Shown: positions 1 to 5,754, counted from the first letter of the stretch. The stretch: 9,600 bases of DNA from an archaeon UBA168 (GCA_002507085.1 DAYW01000007.1:45567-55166), one strand, 5' to 3'. Made by a program: numbers and translations. Notes: a model not told the origin generated them from the letters alone.

Positions 1-528
1 CTTTATTTCGCTACCGCTCTTTTGAAGCGGCTGCTTGGGCTTGAGGGTTACCTCAAGCACGCCGTTGTTGTAAGTGGCGGAGGCGCTTGAAACGTCGATT
101 TCGCGGTCAAGGGGGATGTCTGCTTCGTACTCCTTGTGTTCTCCCTTTGCGCTTACGTGGAGTTCTGTTTCGTCGGCAGATAGGTGAATTTGCTCTTTTG
201 AAACACCTGGCATCTCTATGTACACCTTGATCTGATTGTTTTTCTGGTCTTCCATTATGTCGTAGTAGGGCTCGATGGCTTTGGTTTCAAGAAGGCCCCT
301 TCTGCTTGGCTTTACGTTGCCCCATTGTTTGAAGACCGGCTTGCCGTCAGGACCCACGCTGACCGAGAAGCCATATATGTAAGGGCCGAACGTGAAGTCC
401 TCTCTTCTGATCCGCCCCTTGGCATCGTTGAATATGCTGTCGATTATTTCATCAGTTTCCTCGGATATCCTTTCAAATTCGTCCATTAGCTCGTCAAACC
501 AATCCTTATCTCTCCTTCTCTCGGACAT
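1..528 (-). CDS. Hsp20 / alpha-crystallin family small heat-shock protein, C-terminus cut by window edge
   Basis: ATP-independent cytoplasmic chaperone that binds unfolding proteins; this is the role of the family. The reading frame opens at the ATG complementary to 526-528 and stays open to base 1, giving 176 residues with no stop. Residues 1-45 are charged and probably helical. Residues 48-72 carry a Tyr-Gly-Phe-Ser and Gly-Pro-Asp-Gly-Lys-Pro stretch that I recall from archaeal Hsp20 proteins with a long N-terminal arm. Residues 86-165 are the alpha-crystallin domain, ending in the diagnostic Asn-Gly-Val-Leu-Glu-Val segment (155-160). The visible end is Ser-Glu-Ile-Lys, so a C-terminal I-x-I oligomerisation motif may lie just outside the window (inference). 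It is transcribed divergently from the HTH-ACT gene, behind a TATA box and a palindromic putative operator. Family assignment is firm; only a few residues should be missing. Confidence 0.93.
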   Translation of the reverse strand, partial: MSERRRDKDWFDELMDEFERISEETDEIIDSIFNDAKGRIRREDFTFGPYIYGFSVSVGPDGKPVFKQWGNVKPSRRGLLETKAIEPYYDIMEDQKNNQIKVYIEMPGVSKEQIHLSADETELHVSAKGEHKEYEADIPLDREIDVSSASATYNNGVLEVTLKPKQPLQKSGSEIK

Positions 529-536
529 CTTGGATC

Positions 537-553
537 TATCACTATTAGTGATA
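537..553. promoter_or_regulatory. 17-bp perfect palindrome, putative operator of the hsp20 promoter
   Basis: Two 8-bp arms (TATCACTA and TAGTGATA) flank a single central T with no mismatch. On the minus strand the element begins just downstream of the TATA box and ends next to the expected transcription start near 535. A dimeric HTH repressor bound here would block RNA polymerase while leaving the TATA box free. This is the arrangement known for the Pyrococcus heat-shock regulator Phr on its hsp20 target. That comparison concerns position only; the site sequence is not claimed to match. Confidence 0.55.
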
Positions 554-555
554 TA

Positions 556-572
556 GCCTTATAAGCCTTTCG
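556..572 (-). promoter_or_regulatory. TATA box and BRE of the hsp20 gene
   Basis: On the minus strand a purine-rich stretch (CGAAAGG, complement of 566-572) leads directly into CTTATAAG (558-565), a good archaeal BRE plus TATA box. Its centre is 33 bp from the ATG at 528. Initiation would therefore fall near 535, giving a leader of only about 7 nt and almost leaderless translation. Confidence 0.6.
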
Positions 573-640
573 CTAGATGAGGGAGTTTGGGTTCGCATAA
601 GTTTTTGCGTAGAATTGCTCCGAATTGGGCTTAGCTGTTA

Positions 641-653
641 AAAGTTTTTATGG
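641..653 (+). promoter_or_regulatory. TATA box of the HTH-ACT gene, probably leaderless
   Basis: An A/T-rich element, AAAGTTTTTATGG, is centred about 25 bp before the ATG at 672, so transcription would start at or next to the start codon. No Shine-Dalgarno sequence precedes that ATG, which fits a leaderless mRNA. A similar AAGTTTTT run lies at 599-606 and could be a second TATA-like element, but it is too far upstream to serve this start directly. Confidence 0.5.
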
Positions 654-671
654 TACCGCAACACTTACAAT

Positions 672-1175
672 ATGTGGAAATTTGTATCATCCAAGTTCTC
701 GGGTAGAGAGGAGAAGATGGCTGTTGCCAAGCTCCTGATTCAGTACGGATTGAGCGTCAAGAGTGGAAAGGTGTACTGTGGAGACATAGAGATTCCCGTG
801 GCAAAAATAGCCGCCGTGGCACATGTTGATAGGAGGACTGTGTCGTCTACTGTAAAGATGATAGAAAGCGACCCGGTCCTTGGGAAGGTCTTTTCCCAGC
901 TAGAGCCAAGCGGAAGCAGCTTGAAGAGGGTGGCCAAGAACTTGGGATGGAGCGTGGTTGAGATTACTCCGTCAGATGCCACGAAACCTGGGATACTTGC
1001 GGGAGTTGCTTCGCTAATCGCTTCCCGCAATCTCAGCATAAGGCAGGCAATCGTCGACGACGTTGACCTCAACCCGGATCCCAAGCTTACCATAGTTGTG
1101 GAAGGTCAGATACCACCCGACCTAATTTACGAAATAAAGAAGGTTGATGGTGTAAGCAGCTTAAGTCTGATCTAG
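672..1175 (+). CDS. HTH- and ACT-domain predicted regulator of amino-acid metabolism (COG2150-like)
   Basis: A 167-residue protein with a helix-turn-helix region at about 41-64 (IPVAKIAAVAHVDRRTVSS) followed by an ACT domain at about 92-167. The latter shows the alternating strand-helix pattern of ligand-binding ACT modules, with the Lys-Pro-Gly-Ile-Leu turn at 105-109. This layout matches the conserved archaeal family described as predicted regulators of amino-acid metabolism. The ligand and target genes are unknown and cannot be read from the sequence. The start is the ATG about 25 bp after a TATA box. The gene stands alone between the divergent hsp20 gene and the ribosomal operon, with its own promoter. 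It could in principle act on either neighbour, but nothing in the sequence shows this. Domain calls are good; function is general only. Confidence 0.75.
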   Translation: MWKFVSSKFSGREEKMAVAKLLIQYGLSVKSGKVYCGDIEIPVAKIAAVAHVDRRTVSSTVKMIESDPVLGKVFSQLEPSGSSLKRVAKNLGWSVVEITPSDATKPGILAGVASLIASRNLSIRQAIVDDVDLNPDPKLTIVVEGQIPPDLIYEIKKVDGVSSLSLI

Positions 1176-1315
1176 CCAGATTGGGTCTCTAGCTATCGGG
1201 TCTTTGGGTGGATTAGAGTAGAAAAGCGGCTTTTTGTTGCCAGTTTGTTAGATTCAAACAAGTTGATCGGTGAACCGAGCGCTCATGTCAGGGACACGCA
1301 GGCAGTTCACGAATT
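1176..1315. other. Intergenic stretch without a recognisable gene
   Basis: No credible ORF or tRNA is visible between the HTH-ACT stop and the promoter of the ribosomal operon. A T-run at 1231-1235 could help terminate the upstream transcript, since archaeal intrinsic termination uses T-tracts. A short inverted repeat (TCGGT-GA-ACCGA, 1267-1278) is present but too small to interpret. Confidence 0.4.
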
Positions 1316-1327
1316 CTTATATATGGC
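1314..1327 (+). promoter_or_regulatory. TATA box of the ribosomal protein operon
   Basis: CTTATATATGG (1316-1326) is a near-ideal archaeal TATA box, the strongest in the window. Its spacing predicts initiation near 1347, about 20 nt before the rps13 start. That leaves room for the Shine-Dalgarno core AAAGGTG at 1353-1359. Confidence 0.65.
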
Positions 1328-1367
1328 CATTCTGTATCTTTAGGATGCTTTCAAAGGTGTTGGCAGC

Positions 1368-1871
1368 TTGAGCGAGACGTCATTCAAGCATGTAGTGAGA
1401 ATGGTGGGCTTCGACCTGCCCGGCGACGTTAAGGTACCGTATGCCATATCTCGCATCAGGGGAGTGGGAGTTAATTTGGCTATGGCATTGAGCAAGCAGC
1501 TGGGCATAGATCCTTCCTTAAGGTTGGGAGAGGTCGAAGAGGAAAAGCTGGAATCTTTGGAAAGGGCCCTGAGGGATAAGAAGCACGCGTCGCTCCCGCT
1601 TTGGTTCAAAAACAGGAGGTCAGATGTTCTGGAAAGCGAAGACATGCACTTGATCGGATCAGATCTTTTGATGGGCGTCAGAGGAGACGTTGAGCTGTTG
1701 AAAAGGATAAAGTGTTGGAGAGGAGTCAGGCACTCGCTTGGTCTGAAGGTTAGGGGGCAGCGTACAAGGGTAACTGGCAGGTTCGGGCGCTCAGTGGGCG
1801 TCTCGAAGGGGAAGCTGAAGCAGGCTGCCGCCGCGGCCCCAGCTGCGCAGGGCTCTCAACAAGGTGCGTGA
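1368..1871 (+). CDS. rps13: 30S ribosomal protein uS13
   Basis: Small-subunit head protein that contacts the A- and P-site tRNAs and uL5. The protein has 167 residues. It contains the helix-two-turns-helix region (about 23-46, Arg-Ile-Arg-Gly-Val-Gly) and the conserved basic segment at 116-140 with Arg-Gly-Val-Arg-His-Ser-Leu-Gly-Leu and Arg-Gly-Gln-Arg-Thr, which binds 16S rRNA. It is slightly longer than usual because it ends in an alanine- and glutamine-rich low-complexity tail (about 152-167). The start is TTG, chosen because GGTG lies 8 nt upstream (1356-1359) and the alignment with family N-termini begins there. First gene of the long operon, directly behind the strong TATA box. Its stop TGA lies inside GTGATC, which acts as the Shine-Dalgarno sequence of rps4. 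Confidence 0.95.
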   Translation: MSETSFKHVVRMVGFDLPGDVKVPYAISRIRGVGVNLAMALSKQLGIDPSLRLGEVEEEKLESLERALRDKKHASLPLWFKNRRSDVLESEDMHLIGSDLLMGVRGDVELLKRIKCWRGVRHSLGLKVRGQRTRVTGRFGRSVGVSKGKLKQAAAAAPAAQGSQQGA

Positions 1872-1877
1872 TCTTAG

Positions 1878-2420
1878 ATGGGAGATATAAAAAGACCGAG
1901 AAAGAAATGGAAGGGGCCCACGAACCCTTGGCTGCTCAGCTCTTTGCAGAGCGAAATGCAGCTAATGGGTAAGTACGGTCTCAGAAACAAGAAGGAGCTT
2001 TACGTGGCAGAAGCCGTTGCGAGGAAGTACAGGAGAATGGAAAGGGAGTTCTTCGCCTTGCCTCCCGATGACAGGGCAGCGAGGGAATCCGAGCTCATAA
2101 AGAGGCTTTACGCACTTGGATTCTTAGAATCTCCAGAGGGAACGTCTGACAGCGTGCTGTCCATGGGCGTTGAGGCTATTTTAAACAGGCGGTTGCAATC
2201 CCTTGTTGCCCAGAAGGCTGGCATATCCTACCATGCCGCGAGGCAACTTATAACTCACGGTCACGTGAGAATTTTTGGCCGTGCCGTGAGATCACCTGGC
2301 GCCCTGATAGACAGAGAAGAAGAAAAGGGAATAGAGCTGCCCGTTATGGCTACTCAGAAGCAGGGCGCAAGCGGAGATAACCCTAAAGGGTCTAACCCTT
2401 CAGAAGAAGGTGGCGCGTGA
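1878..2420 (+). CDS. rps4: 30S ribosomal protein uS4
   Basis: Primary 16S rRNA binder that nucleates assembly of the small-subunit body. The protein has 180 residues. The N-terminus has the archaeal Pro-Arg-Lys-Lys-Trp pattern and Gly-Leu-Arg-Asn-Lys-Lys-Glu-Leu (34-41). Residues 103-150 form the S4 RNA-binding domain (NRRLQSLVAQKAG, then ARQLITHGHVRI). The last 20 residues or so are a Gly/Ser/Asn/Glu-rich tail. It starts 6 nt after the rps13 stop. The Shine-Dalgarno signal GTGATC (1868-1873) overlaps that stop, suggesting translational coupling. Near the end, the mRNA for the tail can form short alternative hairpins (2380-2399) just before the rps11 start. Confidence 0.96.
   Translation: MGDIKRPRKKWKGPTNPWLLSSLQSEMQLMGKYGLRNKKELYVAEAVARKYRRMEREFFALPPDDRAARESELIKRLYALGFLESPEGTSDSVLSMGVEAILNRRLQSLVAQKAGISYHAARQLITHGHVRIFGRAVRSPGALIDREEEKGIELPVMATQKQGASGDNPKGSNPSEEGGA
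2380..2399 (+). repeat. Alternating inverted repeat ACCCT / AGGGT / ACCCT
   Basis: Within the uS4 tail codons, ACCCT (2380-2384) pairs with AGGGT (2387-2391), which can instead pair with a second ACCCT (2395-2399). Two mutually exclusive 5-bp hairpins are therefore possible, ending 27 nt before the rps11 start. The stems are short and a regulatory role is speculative. Confidence 0.3.
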
Positions 2421-2426
2421 TCGACC

Positions 2427-2819
2427 ATGACCGAGAACTTGAACTGGGGAATAGCTTGGATCTACAGCTCGTTCAGCAATACGCTAATCTACATAACTGA
2501 CATTACTGGAAGGGAGCTTATAGCGAAAAAGTCTGGTGGAGAAGTGGTGAAGGCAGATAGGGAGAAGCCATCGCCTTATGCTGCTACTCAGGCGGCCATA
2601 GCCGCAGCGCGCGAGGCAAAAGAAAAGGGGATTAATGCGCTGAAGGTTTACGTTCGCGCTCCCGGAGGACATGGTAGCAAGACGCCAGGTCCAGGGGCTC
2701 AGGCAGCCATAAGGGCTCTCTCAAGAGAGGGTTTCTTCATAGGTGTAACTGAAGATATAACGCCGTTGCCTCATGACACTACAAGAAGGCCCGGCGGAAG
2801 GCGGGGTAGAAGAGTATGA
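2427..2819 (+). CDS. rps11: 30S ribosomal protein uS11
   Basis: Platform protein of the small subunit, next to the mRNA exit channel and 16S helix 45. The protein has 130 residues, the usual archaeal size. Recognisable elements are Trp-Gly-Ile-Ala near the N-terminus with Ser-Ser-Phe-Ser-Asn-Thr (14-19), the Pro-Tyr-Ala-Ala block (50-53), Val-Arg-Ala-Pro-Gly-Gly (76-81) followed by [10 protein letters not shown] (87-96), and the basic end [11 protein letters not shown]. It starts 6 nt after the rps4 stop with GTGATC over that stop, exactly the geometry of the rps13/rps4 junction. Its stop overlaps the rpo3 start as ATGA. Confidence 0.97.
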   Translation: MTENLNWGIAWIYSSFSNTLIYITDITGRELIAKKSGGEVVKADREKPSPYAATQAAIAAAREAKEKGINALKVYVRAPGGHGSKTPGPGAQAAIRALSREGFFIGVTEDITPLPHDTTRRPGGRRGRRV

Positions 2820-3643
2820 CGGAAAGCGCGGGCCAGAAGGCCCCGTCTTTGTCAGTTATCTCGAAGCAGGGAGCCGAATACAAGCTCCTAATAGACGGGG
2901 TAAGTGTGGCCCTCGCCAACAGCATAAGGAGGGCGCTTGTGGCGTACGTCCCAACGCTTGCAATTGATGAGGCGCTTTTTGCGGAGAACAACACCTCGTT
3001 TTACAGGGAATACATAGCTCACAGGCTTTCGCTTATACCAATAAAGACGGACATGAGCTATGAGGAGTTAGCGGATAACTTCTACGAGCCCAAGAGAGAG
3101 GTGAGCATGGTACTAGACGTCAAATCGGATGGTGACACAACGGTATATGCGTCTGAACTGAAGTTTCCCGATGGTCAGGTGGCCACAACCCATCCGAAGA
3201 TTCCGATAATTTCCATGGTCAAGGGCCAGAGCCTTAGGGCGGAGCTGACGGCTAGAGTGGGAACTGGGAGACAACACGCCAAATGGCAGCCTGTGAGCGC
3301 GGCGGCGTCGGTTAACTACCCGATGATAAAGATATTGAATGAGAACTGCGGCGATTGCAAGAAATGCGTTGACGCTTGCCCCACTGGAGCCCTAGGCCTA
3401 GTAGATGGCAAGCTTAAGGTCGTTGATCCGCTGGCGTGCACTTTGTGCCAAGCCTGCGAAGAGGCATGCCCGGGTGCTGTTGAGGTAGGAAGTTACCCTG
3501 ATAGATTTGTGTTATCCTTTGAGCTCAACGGCCAGATTGACGCTCGTACAGCGTTAATGGCCGCTTTAGAAATTCTCAATAGGGGGTTAAGGAGTATATT
3601 ATCGCAATTAGAGGTGCTCACATATGAAAAGAAAGCCGACTAA
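2816..3643 (+). CDS. rpo3: DNA-directed RNA polymerase subunit Rpo3 (RpoD) with two 4Fe-4S motifs
   Basis: Assembly-platform subunit of archaeal RNA polymerase, the counterpart of bacterial alpha and eukaryotic Rpb3; it dimerises with Rpo11. The protein has 275 residues. The N-terminal dimerisation part includes Ala-Asn-Ser-Ile-Arg-Arg-Ala-Leu (34-41). Then comes the insert domain, followed by a ferredoxin-like domain at about 172-225 and the C-terminal dimerisation helix (about 243-270, [15 protein letters not shown]). The ferredoxin part has two full CxxCxxCxxxCP motifs, Cys178/181/184/188 and Cys208/211/214/218, so all eight ligands for two clusters are present. In many archaea one or both motifs are incomplete. 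The start overlaps the rps11 stop (ATGA). The 3' end overlaps rpl18e by 20 nt. In the families where it has been studied, the FeS domain supports subunit assembly and stability. Confidence 0.96.
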   Translation: MTESAGQKAPSLSVISKQGAEYKLLIDGVSVALANSIRRALVAYVPTLAIDEALFAENNTSFYREYIAHRLSLIPIKTDMSYEELADNFYEPKREVSMVLDVKSDGDTTVYASELKFPDGQVATTHPKIPIISMVKGQSLRAELTARVGTGRQHAKWQPVSAAASVNYPMIKILNENCGDCKKCVDACPTGALGLVDGKLKVVDPLACTLCQACEEACPGAVEVGSYPDRFVLSFELNGQIDARTALMAALEILNRGLRSILSQLEVLTYEKKAD

Positions 3644-3971
3644 CCCGGAAGTGCTATTGACGGTCAGCGCGCTCTACAAGGGTCAGAGGCCCATGATGAA
3701 GGAGCTTGCAAAGGAGCTAGAGAACGGATCAGCTACTCGCGTTAGCGTAAACGTAGGCGAGCTATCAAAGCTGGCCAAGGCAGCCAAGGGGATCGCGGTC
3801 CCAGGCAAGGTGCTGGGCTGGGGCACGGTTGAAGTTCCTATGGTGGTTGCCGCGGTGTCGTTTTCGCGGTCTGCAAGGCAGAAAATAGAGGGGGCTGGCG
3901 GAAAGTGCATAAGCCTTTATGAGTTTGCCTCGCTTCCTGACGCCCCTTCTGGATGGGTGTTGGCGAAGTAG
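3624..3971 (+). CDS. rpl18e: 50S ribosomal protein eL18 (L18e)
   Basis: Large-subunit protein shared by archaea and eukaryotes. The protein has 115 residues, close to the usual archaeal length of about 120. The N-terminal Thr-Asn-Pro, the Val-Asn-Val-Gly-Glu-Leu-Ser-Lys-Leu segment (42-50), the signature Val-Pro-Gly-Lys-Val-Leu-Gly (59-65) and Ala-Ala-Val-Ser-Phe-Ser (76-81) identify it. The start is inside rpo3 (20-nt overlap) and is well supported: GAGGTG at 3611-3616 is followed by a 7-nt spacer. The stop TAG runs directly into GGTGAT, the Shine-Dalgarno sequence for rpl13. Confidence 0.94.
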   Translation: MKRKPTNPEVLLTVSALYKGQRPMMKELAKELENGSATRVSVNVGELSKLAKAAKGIAVPGKVLGWGTVEVPMVVAAVSFSRSARQKIEGAGGKCISLYEFASLPDAPSGWVLAK

Positions 3972-3982
3972 GTGATGATCAA

Positions 3983-4447
3983 ATGGAAAAATTTGTTCCG
4001 GATTTGGTTTATGATGCCGCCGGGGCGGTAGAAGGCCGGCTTGCCTCCATCACGGCTAAGGCGCTAATGCAAGGAAAGAAGGTGGCCGTGGTGAACGTCG
4101 AAAAGGCGGTCATATCGAAGCCCATAGATGCCGTTGTAAAATGGCTGCAACCTTGGTACGGCATACACTCATGGATAAATCCGAGAAGGTACAGCCCTAG
4201 GAAGTACATGACGCCTGAGGGCTACTTTAGAACGTCCGTTAGGAACATGCTGCCTGTGGATAAGCGGAAGGGCAGGGACGCCTATTCGAGGTTGCGCGTT
4301 TACACCGGATTTCCGTCCGAGCTCTCCACTTTCTCGGTCCAGAAACCAGAGGAGGTCATTTGGAAGGGTAAGGAGGGAAACTCCACAACCCTTCTGGAGC
4401 TCGGGCTTTACTATGGAAGGGTTAAGAGAAAGGAGGTTAGAAGCTGA
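3983..4447 (+). CDS. rpl13: 50S ribosomal protein uL13
   Basis: Early-assembly protein of the large subunit that binds 23S rRNA. From the chosen start the protein has 154 residues. Typical parts are Asp-Ala-Ala-Gly-Ala-Val-Glu-Gly-Arg-Leu-Ala-Ser (11-22), Val-Ala-Val-Val-Asn-Val-Glu-Lys-Ala (34-42), the Asn-Pro-Arg-Arg block (66-69), Arg-Thr-Ser-Val-Arg-Asn-Met-Leu-Pro (83-91) and Leu-Arg-Val-Tyr-Thr-Gly (104-109). An upstream in-frame ATG at 3953 would add ten residues inside rpl18e. I prefer 3983 because AGGTGAT (3970-3976) lies 6 nt before it and homologues begin near Val-Pro-Asp-Leu-Val-Tyr-Asp-Ala. The gap to rpl18e is 11 nt. The next gene starts 2 nt after its stop. Confidence 0.94.
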   Translation: MEKFVPDLVYDAAGAVEGRLASITAKALMQGKKVAVVNVEKAVISKPIDAVVKWLQPWYGIHSWINPRRYSPRKYMTPEGYFRTSVRNMLPVDKRKGRDAYSRLRVYTGFPSELSTFSVQKPEEVIWKGKEGNSTTLLELGLYYGRVKRKEVRS

Positions 4448-4449
4448 AA

Positions 4450-4872
4450 TTGAGTGAAAGCAGCCTCGAGAACAAGGTGGTTGTTTCCTCTGGGAAAAGG
4501 AAAAAAGCTGTTGCTCGCGCCATAATAAAGCCTGGAGCTGGTCGCTTCCTGATAAACGGTTACCCGATGGAGCTTCATCCCAACATGCAAGTTAGGTCTC
4601 AGCTCAAGGTGCTTTATGAGGCGCTTAGGCCTTACAGCGACAAGGTTGACGTGGAGGTAACTTCGAGCGGCGGCGGCTACATGGGGCAGTATCAGGCCAG
4701 CGTGTACGCGATCTCCAGAGGCATATATCAGTACTTCAACAACGACGATCGGGTAAAGCAGGTGCTGCTCGAGTTCGACCCGCACGCTTTGAGCGGAGAT
4801 CCAAGGGAGAAAGAGCCCAAGAAGTTCGGAGGCAAGGGAGCCCGCAGGAGGTTCCAGAAGTCATACAGGTGA
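4450..4872 (+). CDS. rps9: 30S ribosomal protein uS9
   Basis: Small-subunit head protein whose C-terminal tail reaches the P-site tRNA anticodon stem. The protein has 140 residues. It shows Ser-Gly-Lys-Arg-Lys-Lys-Ala-Val-Ala-Arg-Ala (14-24), the Gly-Arg-Phe-Leu-Ile-Asn-Gly segment (31-37), Val-Thr-Ser-Ser-Gly-Gly-Gly-Tyr-Met-Gly-Gln (70-80) and the invariant basic end Arg-Arg-Arg-Phe-Gln-Lys-Ser-Tyr-Arg (132-140). The start is TTG at 4450; AGGAGGT (4431-4437) lies 12 nt upstream, a rather long spacer, and no ATG or GTG is available in frame nearby. The stop TGA is embedded in AGGTGAT, which is well placed to serve rpo10 immediately downstream in the same frame. Confidence 0.95.
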   Translation: MSESSLENKVVVSSGKRKKAVARAIIKPGAGRFLINGYPMELHPNMQVRSQLKVLYEALRPYSDKVDVEVTSSGGGYMGQYQASVYAISRGIYQYFNNDDRVKQVLLEFDPHALSGDPREKEPKKFGGKGARRRFQKSYR

Positions 4873-4873
4873 T
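4867..4873 (+). promoter_or_regulatory. Shine-Dalgarno sequence that decides the rpo10 start
   Basis: AGGTGAT overlaps the rps9 stop codon. The GGTG core (4868-4871) is 7 nt from the ACG at 4879. This equals the spacing at rpl18e and is within one base of that at rps13, rpl13 and rps2, so translation should start at 4879. The out-of-frame ATG at 4872 begins with no spacer and meets TAG after seven codons. Confidence 0.55.
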
Positions 4874-4878
4874 GCAAG

Positions 4879-5085
4879 ACGCTTTTTCCAGTTAGGTGCT
4901 TTACCTGTGGCGCGGTCATAGGAGATAAATGGGAAGACTATCAGAAGGCCGTGGCAAATGGCGAAGAACCAGCAAAGGTGCTGGATAAGCTTGGAATCAA
5001 GAGATACTGCTGCAGGCGCATGTTCCTCACGTACTATGACCTGGCTGACCAGGTATTGGAGTATTCCAGAGGAGGAGAGCCTTAA
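4879..5085 (+). CDS. rpo10: DNA-directed RNA polymerase subunit Rpo10 (RpoN), apparent ACG start
   Basis: Small zinc-binding subunit of archaeal RNA polymerase, the counterpart of Rpb10, bound to Rpo3 in the assembly platform. The reading frame encodes 68 residues, the usual family size. The zinc ligands are Cys7 and Cys10 (Val-Arg-Cys-Phe-Thr-Cys-Gly) and Cys44-Cys45 (Tyr-Cys-Cys-Arg-Arg-Met). Gly-Asp-Lys-Trp (15-18) is also typical. No ATG, GTG or TTG occurs in frame between the rps9 stop and the first zinc motif. Homologues begin Met-hydrophobic-hydrophobic-Pro-Val-Arg-Cys, and the codon aligned with that Met is ACG at 4879. Either ACG is the true start, or one base here is a sequencing or assembly error or a real mutation, or a frameshift at the five-T run (4883-4887) joins the upstream ATG. 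Gene identity is firm; the start is uncertain. Confidence 0.9.
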   Translation, partial: TLFPVRCFTCGAVIGDKWEDYQKAVANGEEPAKVLDKLGIKRYCCRRMFLTYYDLADQVLEYSRGGEP

Positions 5086-5106
5086 AGCTGAATGGGTGAA
5101 AAACAT

Positions 5107-5754
5107 ATGTCTTCTGATGAAACGGAGAGGCAAAGCATTGAGGGCGAGCTTCTGGTACCTCAGGAAACTTACATGCTGAGCGGCATACACATAGGAACCG
5201 AGGCGGAGATCAAGGCCATGCGCGAGTTCATATACAAGGTCAGAAATGATGGCATACATGTATTTGACCTTAAGAAGATCGACGAAAGGATAAGGATAGC
5301 TGCCAGGATGCTGTCACATTATGAGCCAGGAGGGATCTTGGCCGTTGCGGCCTCTCGCTTCGCCGTTAGGCCAGTGCAGCGCTTTTCGCAGTTTACTGGC
5401 GCGGTGGCCTTTGTGGAGCGGTTCACCCCTGGCTTGCTTACAAATCCTAATCTTCCTGGCTACATGGAGCCCCAGGTCATCCTTCTGTCGAACACGGAGG
5501 GAGGTAGCCAAGTAGTTTCCGAGGCCGCGCTTGCGGGAATCCCGTTGATAGCTTTCTGCGACAGCAACAGTCCCATAGATTACGTTGACCTCATAATCCC
5601 CATGAATAACAGAAGCCGTAAATCGCTGGCGCTTGCGTATTGGCTTCTTGCCAGGCAGGTTTTAAGGGAAAGGGGGCAGTTGGGCACTCAAGAAGACCTT
5701 CCTGTGAAGCCGGAGGACTTTGAGATGGAATCAGAGGAAGGAGGGATTGAGTGA
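5107..5754 (+). CDS. rps2: 30S ribosomal protein uS2
   Basis: Late-assembling small-subunit protein at the back of the 30S particle. The protein has 215 residues from this start. Family hallmarks are Gly-Ile-His-Ile-Gly-Thr (26-31), Asp-Glu-Arg-Ile-Arg-Ile-Ala-Ala (59-66), Arg-Phe-Thr-Pro-Gly-Leu-Leu-Thr-Asn-Pro (105-114), the Ala-Leu-Ala-Gly-Ile-Pro-Leu-Ile-Ala-Phe-Cys-Asp block (141-152) and Ile-Pro-Met-Asn-Asn-Arg (164-169). An in-frame ATG at 5092 would add five residues. I chose 5107 because GGTG (5095-5098) lies 8 nt before it, the same spacing as its operon neighbours. The C-terminus is an acidic tail. The stop overlaps the IPK start. A 21-nt gap separates it from rpo10. Confidence 0.95.
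   Translation: MSSDETERQSIEGELLVPQETYMLSGIHIGTEAEIKAMREFIYKVRNDGIHVFDLKKIDERIRIAARMLSHYEPGGILAVAASRFAVRPVQRFSQFTGAVAFVERFTPGLLTNPNLPGYMEPQVILLSNTEGGSQVVSEAALAGIPLIAFCDSNSPIDYVDLIIPMNNRSRKSLALAYWLLARQVLRERGQLGTQEDLPVKPEDFEMESEEGGIE

Noticed and set aside
1267..1278. Inverted repeat TCGGT-GA-ACCGA in the gap before the ribosomal operon
   Set aside because: A 5-bp stem with a 2-nt loop is expected by chance at this length and is not placed next to a start, stop or TATA box.
1176..1367. Checked for a tRNA, C/D-box RNA or small gene
   Set aside because: No cloverleaf, no C box/D box pair and no ribosome-binding-site-led short ORF was seen; only the promoter and leader of rps13 could be supported.
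3953..3982. Ten-residue N-terminal extension of uL13 from an upstream in-frame ATG
   Set aside because: It lies wholly inside the rpl18e end, has no Shine-Dalgarno sequence, and the ATG at 3983 has AGGTGAT at normal spacing.
4450..5085. rps9 and rpo10 lie in the same frame separated only by TGA, suggesting a readthrough fusion or recoded stop
   Set aside because: uS9 ends at its universally conserved basic C-terminus (Lys-Ser-Tyr-Arg) right before the TGA, and Rpo10 is a separate subunit everywhere known. The TGA also forms part of a Shine-Dalgarno sequence. Independent initiation is the simpler reading.
4861..5259. Minus-strand open frame of 132 codons opposite rpo10 and rps2
   Set aside because: It is fully antisense to two recognisable conserved genes and has no recognisable family features, so it is a shadow of their codon bias.
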